From: an uncultured Bacteroidales bacterium
Lineage (GTDB): Bacteria > Bacteroidota > Bacteroidia > Bacteroidales > UBA932
DNA: 47,351 nt
NCBI GenBank assembly: GCA_947305815.1
Contig: CAMZEI010000002.1
Span: 1 to 47,351 of the forward strand
Reading direction: 5' to 3'
Below are positions 29,466 to 36,165 of the stretch, piece by piece. The number at the start of each line of letters is the position of its first letter. The stretch's first letter is position 1. Below the pieces are notes generated by a model. It was given only the letters and a program-made list of their open reading frames with translations. It had not been told where the DNA came from and made no database searches. Made by a program: the position numbers and the translations under genes.

Positions 29466-30628
29466 ACGAATCCATACAATACGACTGCAATCGCGGCTGC
29501 GTCCGCACCAGCATGCCTGAGACGGGGGAGCCACAGTGCACCTACCGTGCCGGCTGCTGCAAGCTTGCCGACCACAACTGGCTCAAGGGAGCCGAGGACG
29601 GCACATTCGCAGACCTCTTTGAAGTCCGTTTCAAGAATACCCGCAAGGCGATATACCGCAACGATTCGGCGCAGAAAATAGCCGTCGGCGACCTTGTGAT
29701 AGTCGAAGCCGCCACCGGTCACGACCTCGGCATGGTTACCCTCTCGGGGCCGATTGTGGCGCGCCAGATGAAGGCTAAGGGCATAGACCCCGAGACGGCC
29801 GAATTCAAGAAGATACTCCGCCGCGCCCGCCAGTTCGACATCGACAAGTGGGTTGGAGCGATTGCCCGCGAGCAGGAGACTATGGTTGGCGCCCGCCGCA
29901 TAGCTGCTGAGCTTGGGCTGGAGATGAAAATTGGTGACGTGGAGTTCCAGGGTGACGGGAGCAAGGCAATCTTCTACTACATAGCAGACGGCCGCGTGGA
30001 CTTCCGCCAGCTCATCAAGGTGCTCGCTGAGGAGTTCCATATCCGTATTGAGATGAAGCAGATAGGAGCTCGCCAGGAAGCCGGTCTCATAGGAGGCCTC
30101 GGCATCTGCGGCCGCGAGCTCTGCTGCGCCAACTTCATCACCTCCTTCCAGAGCATATCCACTGCAGCGGCCCGCGTGCAGGACCTTTCGCTCAATCCCC
30201 AGAAGCTCGCAGGACAGTGCGGCAAGCTCAAGTGCTGCCTCAATTACGAGGTCGCCGCATATCTGGATGCCCAGAGCCGCATCCCTCGCGTGCAGGGGCC
30301 GCTCGAGTTCGAGGACGGCCCGGCATGGCTCCGCAAGACCGACATACTTGCCGAGACCCTCTACTTCTCCTACGACAAGACTTCCGATGCGGAGCTTTTC
30401 CCGCTGAGCGCCGATGAGGTCCGGGAGATCCAGGAGATGAACCGCGACGGCATCAAACCCGAGTCCCTCAAGGAGGGCGTCGAAGTCTCCGCTCCGGAGT
30501 TCATAACCTCCGTGGGAGACGACAGTATCTCGCGTTTCGATGCTCCCAAGCGCAAGCGTAACCGCGGCCGCGGGCATGGACGCAAGGGCCGCAAGGAAGG
30601 AAAGGAGGGTAAGAATGGGGCACGGTAA
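29462..30628 (+). CDS. ricT: PSP1/RicT domain protein
   Basis: VGARRIAAELGLEMKIGDVEFQGDGSKAIFYYIADGRVDFRQLIKVLAEEFHIRIEMKQIGARQEAGLIGGLGICGRELCC. Confidence 0.92.
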   Translation: MNESIQYDCNRGCVRTSMPETGEPQCTYRAGCCKLADHNWLKGAEDGTFADLFEVRFKNTRKAIYRNDSAQKIAVGDLVIVEAATGHDLGMVTLSGPIVARQMKAKGIDPETAEFKKILRRARQFDIDKWVGAIAREQETMVGARRIAAELGLEMKIGDVEFQGDGSKAIFYYIADGRVDFRQLIKVLAEEFHIRIEMKQIGARQEAGLIGGLGICGRELCCANFITSFQSISTAAARVQDLSLNPQKLAGQCGKLKCCLNYEVAAYLDAQSRIPRVQGPLEFEDGPAWLRKTDILAETLYFSYDKTSDAELFPLSADEVREIQEMNRDGIKPESLKEGVEVSAPEFITSVGDDSISRFDAPKRKRNRGRGHGRKGRKEGKEGKNGAR

Positions 30629-31511
30629 ACTCCGTAAATTCGCTGAGAATGAGACCTTTGCCTGTCTGGTGCAGCCGGACGGGCGTGAGATACTCGCGGA
30701 CGGCTACTCGACACTTCGCGACCATCCCCTCAAGGGACATTGGTTTGAGGGTAGCGGGGCTCCGATTGTCCTGGAGCTCGGCTGTGGGCGCGGCGAATAC
30801 ACCGTCGAGCTGGCAAGGCGTCATCCGGATATTAATTATATAGGAGTAGATATCAAGGGAGCGCGCCTGTGGAGCGGTGCGAAACAGGCGACGCAGGAGG
30901 GGCTGAGCAATGTCCGCTTCCTGCGCACCCGTATCGAGCTGATTACGGCGTTTTTTGCTCCCGGGGAAATCTCGGAAATATGGCTGACCTTCTCTGATCC
31001 GCAGCTCGGGAAAGAGAACGCGCGACTTACTTCGCCCCTCTTCCTGGAGCGCTACAGGCAGTTCCTTGCTCCTGACGGCGTGGTACATCTCAAGACCGAC
31101 AGCCGCTTCCTGCACGAATACACCAAGGCGCTCTGCGCCGACAATGGTCTCCCCATCCTCGCCTGCACCGCTGACCTTTATTCCGAACATAGTCATTCCG
31201 GGCCCCACCCGGAACCTCATCCATCGCGCCAGGGTGTGTCTCCACAACGCTCGCGCGCAGTAGGAGATTCGCTCCCTTCGGTCTCGGAGCTCGCTTTGCT
31301 CGGTTCCGGCTCTGCGGCCGGAATGACTATTCAGCCGGAAGTTTACGAGGTGCAGACCTACTACGAACGGATGTTCCTCGAGCAGGGCTATAAGATAACC
31401 TATATGGCTTTCCGTCCGGGAGGTGCAACGCCCATCGTGTCCCCCGCATCTTTTGACAAGGATTACTGGAGGGCGGCCGAGGGTCCTCGCCGCACCTTCT
31501 CCCATAGATAA
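30615..31511 (+). CDS. trmB: tRNA (guanine-N7-)-methyltransferase with an in-frame repeat insertion
   Basis: [79 protein letters not shown]; start moved to MGHGKLRKF. Confidence 0.92.
   Translation: MGHGKLRKFAENETFACLVQPDGREILADGYSTLRDHPLKGHWFEGSGAPIVLELGCGRGEYTVELARRHPDINYIGVDIKGARLWSGAKQATQEGLSNVRFLRTRIELITAFFAPGEISEIWLTFSDPQLGKENARLTSPLFLERYRQFLAPDGVVHLKTDSRFLHEYTKALCADNGLPILACTADLYSEHSHSGPHPEPHPSRQGVSPQRSRAVGDSLPSVSELALLGSGSAAGMTIQPEVYEVQTYYERMFLEQGYKITYMAFRPGGATPIVSPASFDKDYWRAAEGPRRTFSHR
31189..31330. repeat. MITE-like composite repeat inside trmB with terminal inverted repeats ATAGTCATTCCGG ... CCGGAATGACTAT
   Basis: 13-nt perfect terminal inverted repeats at 31189-31201 and 31318-31330; contains the 65-nt long unit in reverse orientation. 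Confidence 0.85.
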
Positions 31512-31960
31512 TGAAAGGAGCGAAGAAAATAGAGATACGCAACAAGAAGGCCTCGTTCGACTACGAGTTCATCGAGACCTATACCGCAGGCATAGTGCTG
31601 GTCGGATCGGAGATCAAGTCCATCCGGGCCGGCAAGGTGTCCCTGCAGGAGTCGTATTGCTATTTCGCCGGGGGAGAGCTCTATGTCAAGGGCATGAATA
31701 TCGCGACCTATTTCTGGGCCTCCAAATGGAGCTCCCACGAGCCAGCCCGTGACCGCAAGCTGCTCCTTACCAAGAAGGAGCTCCGGCATCTGTTCCAGGC
31801 CGACAAGCAGAAGGGCCTCACGATTGTGCCTGTAAAGTTGTTCATCTCCGACGAGGGTTATGCCAAGCTGGTGATTGCGCTGGCCCGTGGTAAGAAGGAG
31901 TACGACAAGCGCGAGACCATCAAGGCGAACGACATCCGTCGCGAACTCGAACGGGGATGA
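31511..31960 (+). CDS. smpB: SsrA-binding protein
   Basis: [74 protein letters not shown]. Confidence 0.97.
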   Translation: MKGAKKIEIRNKKASFDYEFIETYTAGIVLVGSEIKSIRAGKVSLQESYCYFAGGELYVKGMNIATYFWASKWSSHEPARDRKLLLTKKELRHLFQADKQKGLTIVPVKLFISDEGYAKLVIALARGKKEYDKRETIKANDIRRELERG

Positions 31961-32763
31961 TTCCGGCCGGTTTCAATAAGAGTGATTACGATATGCTCTG
32001 CGTGCTGGGGCCTACGGCTTCGGGCAAGACGCGCTATGCAGTGCAGCTGGCAAGGGAGCTTGGGGACTGCGAGATAATCTCAGCCGACTCCCGTCAGGTT
32101 TATCGCCGCATGGATATAGGCACAGGCAAGGATCTGGAGGAATACGGTGAGATCCCCTATCACCTGATAGATATAGCTGAGCCGGGGACTCAGTTCAACG
32201 TATTCCTGTACAAGGAAGCTTTTGCCTCTGCTTACGATGATATCCGCAGCCGGGGCAAATTCCCCATCCTGTGCGGGGGTACAGGCTTCTACATCACCGC
32301 CGTCACGCGGGATTACGATTTCCGCACCCACAGCCCTCTCAGCGCTCCTCGTCCGGCCGTCTCAGGACCTTACGGCGAAGGGGCATATGCTTCAGGGGCA
32401 AAGCCTTCAATAGTCATTCCGGGCGAGCGAAGCGAGACCCGGAACCTCCGTGTGTTCTACATCGGGACGGATGTGTCCCGCGACGAGCGGGTCCGTCGCA
32501 TCGACCGCCGCCTCGACGAGCGCCTTCAGTCAGGTATGATTGAGGAAATCCGCGGCCTCCTGGAGTCCGGCGTCAGCGCCGAGGTGCTCCTGTCCTATGG
32601 CCTGGAGTACCGTTTCGTCACCCTTTATCTGCTTGGCGATATCGACTATGCCACGATGCGCGAACGCCTCGCCATCGCCATCCACCAGTTCTCCAAACGG
32701 CAGATGACCTGGTTCCGCGGCATGGAGCGCAGCGGAATTGACATTCACTGGGTTAAACCCTAA
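31957..32763 (+). CDS. miaA: tRNA dimethylallyltransferase, central domain altered by repeat insertion/deletion (possibly impaired)
   Basis: [79 protein letters not shown]; residues after DYDF replaced by [43 protein letters not shown]. Confidence 0.88.
   Translation: MIPAGFNKSDYDMLCVLGPTASGKTRYAVQLARELGDCEIISADSRQVYRRMDIGTGKDLEEYGEIPYHLIDIAEPGTQFNVFLYKEAFASAYDDIRSRGKFPILCGGTGFYITAVTRDYDFRTHSPLSAPRPAVSGPYGEGAYASGAKPSIVIPGERSETRNLRVFYIGTDVSRDERVRRIDRRLDERLQSGMIEEIRGLLESGVSAEVLLSYGLEYRFVTLYLLGDIDYATMRERLAIAIHQFSKRQMTWFRGMERSGIDIHWVKP
32411..32447 (+). repeat. Short palindromic repeat copy inside miaA
   Basis: tagtcATTCCGGGcgagcgaagcgagaCCCGGAAcctcc. Confidence 0.85.
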
Positions 32764-32771
32764 ACTTCCCT

Positions 32772-32924
32772 AACCCAACATTCGTTGAGGCGGCCTAACC
32801 CTATCTCAGACCCACCAGCGGCCAATTAGGTGCCTCAATGGCACCAAAAAGGCCCCGTTGAGACAGGCAAAACGGCTCTGAGATGCCTACATGGTATACT
32901 TCCTGCCTCAACGAATGTCGGGTT
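32772..32924. repeat. 153-bp nested inverted-repeat element
   Basis: aacccaacattcgttgaggc (32772-32791) vs gcctcaacgaatgtcgggtt (32905-32924), 19/20 complementary; inner ATCTCAGA/TCTGAGAT (32803-32810/32877-32884) and hairpin GGTGCCtcaatGGCACC (32829-32845). Confidence 0.85.
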
Positions 32925-32958
32925 GAGTATTGTGTTTAGAGAATTGATAAAAATGGGA

Positions 32959-33058
32959 AGGATGTGGAGGGGGCCTGCCGGCGGAAACGCGCAAGCGCTT
33001 CCGCCGTGGATGCTCACGCATCCGGGGCCGTTGGCCCCGCAGGCCCCCTCCACATCCT
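32959..33058. other. 100-nt perfect cloverleaf (20-bp outer stem plus three hairpins): candidate structured RNA or palindromic mobile element
   Basis: aggatgtggagggggcctgc (32959-32978) is the exact reverse complement of gcaggccccctccacatcct (33039-33058). Inside: CGGCGGAA..TTCCGCCG (32979-33006), GGATGCtcacGCATCC (33008-33023), GGGGCCgttGGCCCC (33024-33038). Confidence 0.9.
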
Positions 33059-33087
33059 CCACACCTCCTCAATAGCGCTACATTTTT

Positions 33088-33122
33088 ACAAAAAAGGCGA
33101 CACACCTTTTGGTGTATCACCT
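33088..33122 (-). terminator. Intrinsic terminator for the RhuM-like gene
   Basis: Minus strand: ggtgatacaccaaaaggtgtgtcgccttttttgt. Confidence 0.75.
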
Positions 33123-33166
33123 GGAACCAGACTGCTATATCAGAAGCCGAATAATCGTTTTTGGAG

Positions 33167-34033
33167 TTACAGCTTTGATATTAAATCATCAGCCAGAGTG
33201 GCTTCCATCAAGGAAAAAGCAAACCATTTCTTGCCTAAATCTTTGAGTGAGGCTCCGAGATGGTATACCTCATCGTCTATTATCAGAAAGCGGTCGTGTG
33301 CTTTCTTGAATACCTTTACATGAATGGCAGGGTACTGCGCATCATGTTTGGCTATGTCCAATTGGAGCTGCTTGGAAATATTCAGGGTATATACGGTTGC
33401 ATCAACGCATGGCTCCCGTTTGTCCAGCATGGTCAGCACTGTTTCATCTACGTAGTTATCTATAAGCAAGATTCTGGACTTGGCACTTTTGATAAGTCGG
33501 GAGGCGAATTCATATGCCTGGAAAATTTGCCCATCGTAGAAAATGCCAGCTACAGGAGGAAGTGCGGTTTTTACGAAGAAATCAATCTTCTCTTCTGTTT
33601 TAGCAACTCTGCGTTCCAACTGCTCTAGGCGTGGATTGATTGCATAGCCGCGAAGCAGGTACTCTTTTAAAATGTTTGATGCCCATTTTCTAAAGTATGT
33701 AGCATATCTGGAATTCACCCTGTATCCGACAGAGAGTATCATATCCAGATTGTAGTAATTCTGAAATCGCTTTACGTTTCGCCCGCCCTCCCGTTGAACC
33801 TGTGCAATTTTTGCACAAGTTGAGTCCTTTTCCAACTCGCCGGTTTTATAAATATTACCAACGTGGCGAACGATGACAGACCTATCTACACCAAACAGTA
33901 GTCCCATTTGTGAATGAGTCAACCATACAGTCTCTTTTTCTAGTCTTACATCCAATCGTACAGTATCACCCGGATTGAATATAACGACCTCTCCATTAGT
34001 GCTTTCATTTTGTTTATCAATTATCTTTGCCAT
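33167..34033 (-). CDS. RhuM-like protein with C-terminal PLD-like (single HxxFxxxD) domain
   Basis: VWLTHSQMGLLFGVDRSVIVRHVGNIYKTGELEKDSTCAKIAQVQREGGRNVKRFQNYYNLDMILSVGYRVNS typical of RhuM; C-terminus SRILLIDNYVDETVLTML...AHDRFLIIDDEVYHLGASLKDLGKKWFAF; visibly AT-richer than neighbours. Confidence 0.85.
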   Translation of the reverse strand: MAKIIDKQNESTNGEVVIFNPGDTVRLDVRLEKETVWLTHSQMGLLFGVDRSVIVRHVGNIYKTGELEKDSTCAKIAQVQREGGRNVKRFQNYYNLDMILSVGYRVNSRYATYFRKWASNILKEYLLRGYAINPRLEQLERRVAKTEEKIDFFVKTALPPVAGIFYDGQIFQAYEFASRLIKSAKSRILLIDNYVDETVLTMLDKREPCVDATVYTLNISKQLQLDIAKHDAQYPAIHVKVFKKAHDRFLIIDDEVYHLGASLKDLGKKWFAFSLMEATLADDLISKL

Positions 34034-34122
34034 AGGTCAAACATTTTGGCTAAGATAACAAATATTGACCTAAAAGCGGATAGTGCTTTAAGGTCTAAAA
34101 GACAATATAGTAGCTATTAAAG

Positions 34123-34749
34123 TTACCTCTCGCTCAACGAAGTTGCGCGGTCGGTGTAGAGTATGCCGGCGAGGTGGTCGTTCTCGTGCTGGAAGATAAC
34201 GGCGGTGAAGCCGGTGACCTGTTCGGTCGTGTCACAAAGAGTCTCGGGGACGGTATATTTGATGGTGATGTCCCGGTAGCGGGGGACCATGCCGCGCCAT
34301 CCTGGGATGGAGAGGCAGCCCTCCGGGCCCTCGACGGTTTCGCCTCGGGTCTCGATGACGGCTATGTTGGGATACACTTCGAACGGCTCACCTTCCTTGT
34401 CGAAACGCTGTACTGCTATGACGCGGCGAAGGATTCCAACCTGGGGCCCTGCGATGCCGACTCCGTCCTGCTCGGGGGAGGTGACGGTGGCGACGAGCTT
34501 CTCGCTGAGGTTCCTGAACTCGGGGGACTGCAGGTCCTCGTCGGAGAGCCAGGTGCAGGAGGTCCTGAGTATCAGGCTATCTTCCTGATTATTAACGGTG
34601 AGCACCCTCATGACGTCCTCGCGGGCGCCGAGGAGCTGCTTCTCTTCGCGGGTCCAGTCGCCCTTGGGGGCGGTGCAGGACGCGAGGAGCATGACTGCCA
34701 GAATAGTCATTCCGGGCTTGACCCGGAATCTCTTTTCATACTTATTCAT
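34123..34749 (-). CDS. def: Peptide deformylase family protein with lipoprotein signal peptide
   Basis: GVGIAGPQVG, EGCLSIPG, FQHENDHLAG (three deformylase motifs); N-terminus MNKYEKRFRVKPGMTILAVMLLASCTAP with lipobox-like LLASC. Confidence 0.88.
   Translation of the reverse strand: MNKYEKRFRVKPGMTILAVMLLASCTAPKGDWTREEKQLLGAREDVMRVLTVNNQEDSLILRTSCTWLSDEDLQSPEFRNLSEKLVATVTSPEQDGVGIAGPQVGILRRVIAVQRFDKEGEPFEVYPNIAVIETRGETVEGPEGCLSIPGWRGMVPRYRDITIKYTVPETLCDTTEQVTGFTAVIFQHENDHLAGILYTDRATSLSER
34704..34736 (+). repeat. Short palindromic repeat copy forming the n-region of the deformylase signal peptide
   Basis: tagtcATTCCGGGcttgaCCCGGAATctctttt. Confidence 0.88.
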
Positions 34750-35990
34750 ATACCAAAGCTCTTTTTGATATCATCCACGGCATCCAGCTTCTCCCATCCG
34801 AAGAACTGCACCTCGCGAGGCTCGCCCTTGACGGTGACGACCTCGCGGTAGGGCTTGCGGCCTACGTGGCCGTAGGCTGCTGTAGGGGCGAAGATGGGGT
34901 TGCGAAGTCCGAAACGGCGCACGATGGCAGCCGGACGCAGGTCGAAAAGGCCTGCCACGCGGGATGCGATCTCTCCGTCGTTCATATCCACGTGCGCGCT
35001 GCCGTAGGTCTCCACGAACACGCTCACAGGCTCGGCCACTCCGATTGCATAGGCGATCTGCACGAGGCATTCGTCACACACGCCTGCGGCGACCAGATTC
35101 TTAGCTATATGGCGTGCCGCATATGCACCGCTGCGGTCAACTTTGGATGAATCCTTCCCGGAGAATGCGCCACCGCCGTGAGCGCCGCGTCCACCATAGG
35201 TATCAACGATAATCTTGCGGCCCGTGAGGCCGGTATCTCCGGCAGGCCCGCCGATCACGAACTTGCCGGTGGGGTTGACATGCAGTATATAGTCGCCCTT
35301 GAAGAGAGCTGCAGTGCGCTCAGGCAGAGAAGCGATAAGGCGTGGGATGAGTATTTCCTTCACATCCTTCTCAATACGCTCGTGCATCTCGGCTTCGGGA
35401 GCGAAATCATCGTGCTGGGTACTCAGGACTATGGTATGGACTCGCACCGGGTGATGGTGGGAGCTGAATTCGACGGTGAACTGGGCTTTGGCGTCCGGCC
35501 GCAGGTAAGGCATGAGCGCGGGCTCGTTATGACGGATATCTGAGAGTATCTGCAGCAGGCGGTGCGAGAGCGAGAGGGCCAGAGGCATGTATTCCTCAGT
35601 GTCGCGGCATGCGTATCCGAACATCATACCCTGGTCGCCGGCGCCCTGAGCGTCTTCGCTGCCGCGCTCGACCCCTTGCAGGATGTCGCGGCTCTGCTCA
35701 TGCAGGGTGCTGATTACCCCGCATCCGGAGGCGTCGAAACCATACTCGGACTTGGTGTAGCCAATACGTGCAATGGTCTTGCGCACGGTCTCCTGGATAT
35801 CGACATAGGCATCCTCGGAGCGTACCTCGCCGCCGACTACTACGAGCCCTGCGGTGCAGAAAGTCTCGCACGCCACCTTGGCGTCAGGGTCCTGGCGCAG
35901 GAATTCATCCAGGATTGCATCTGAAATCTGGTCGGCCACCTTGTCGGGATGGCCCTCGGAGACTGACTCCGAAGTGAAGAGATAGTTCAT
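34746..35990 (-). CDS. metK: S-adenosylmethionine synthetase
   Basis: LFTSESVSEGHPDKVADQISDAILDEFL, GAGDQGMMFGYA, GGRGAHGGGAFSGKDSSKVDRSGAYAARHIAKNLVAAG. Confidence 0.97.
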   Translation of the reverse strand: MNYLFTSESVSEGHPDKVADQISDAILDEFLRQDPDAKVACETFCTAGLVVVGGEVRSEDAYVDIQETVRKTIARIGYTKSEYGFDASGCGVISTLHEQSRDILQGVERGSEDAQGAGDQGMMFGYACRDTEEYMPLALSLSHRLLQILSDIRHNEPALMPYLRPDAKAQFTVEFSSHHHPVRVHTIVLSTQHDDFAPEAEMHERIEKDVKEILIPRLIASLPERTAALFKGDYILHVNPTGKFVIGGPAGDTGLTGRKIIVDTYGGRGAHGGGAFSGKDSSKVDRSGAYAARHIAKNLVAAGVCDECLVQIAYAIGVAEPVSVFVETYGSAHVDMNDGEIASRVAGLFDLRPAAIVRRFGLRNPIFAPTAAYGHVGRKPYREVVTVKGEPREVQFFGWEKLDAVDDIKKSFGI

Positions 35991-36041
35991 TTTAGCATTG
36001 TTTTTTGGCGTGGTTGCAAGCAGTCAAATCTTTCCACGCGG
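35991..36041 (-). ncRNA. Candidate SAM-II-like riboswitch upstream of metK
   Basis: Minus strand: GCGUGG AAA GAUUUGACU GCUUGCAA CCACGC CAAAAAA CAAUGCUAAA AUG. P1 GCGUGG/CCACGC, GAUUUG, GCUUGCA and GCUAAA blocks resembling SAM-II; possible pseudoknot GCUUG/CAA(U)GC; TATCTTTG -7 box just upstream. Confidence 0.6.
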
Positions 36042-36080
36042 GTTGTTAATAAGCGGTGCAAAGATAGTCAAATTTTTTGT

Positions 36081-36110
36081 TTGAATTTACGCTGTTCGGT
36101 TGTATCTTTG
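36081..36110 (+). promoter_or_regulatory. Bacteroidota promoter for the first Oar-like receptor
   Basis: TTG at 36081-36083, TATCTTTG at 36103-36110, 19-bp gap. Confidence 0.7.
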
Positions 36111-36165
36111 TCCCCGGTTAGAGAAGTATAGTTGTTTAATCATAATACTTTTTCCTATTAACTCT

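Noticed and set aside
32959-33058. Cloverleaf as a tRNA gene
   Set aside because: A 20-bp outer stem, no anticodon-arm geometry and no T-loop GTTCRA box; only superficially tRNA-like.
32959-33058. Cloverleaf as an intrinsic terminator of miaA
   Set aside because: No U-tract follows the outer stem on either strand; the nearby terminator for the opposite gene is a separate hairpin at 33088-33122.
32835-33323. Short overlapping ORFs (75-119 aa) across the inverted repeats and cloverleaf
   Set aside because: Translations are low-complexity products of palindromic DNA; the structure, not the peptide, is the signal.
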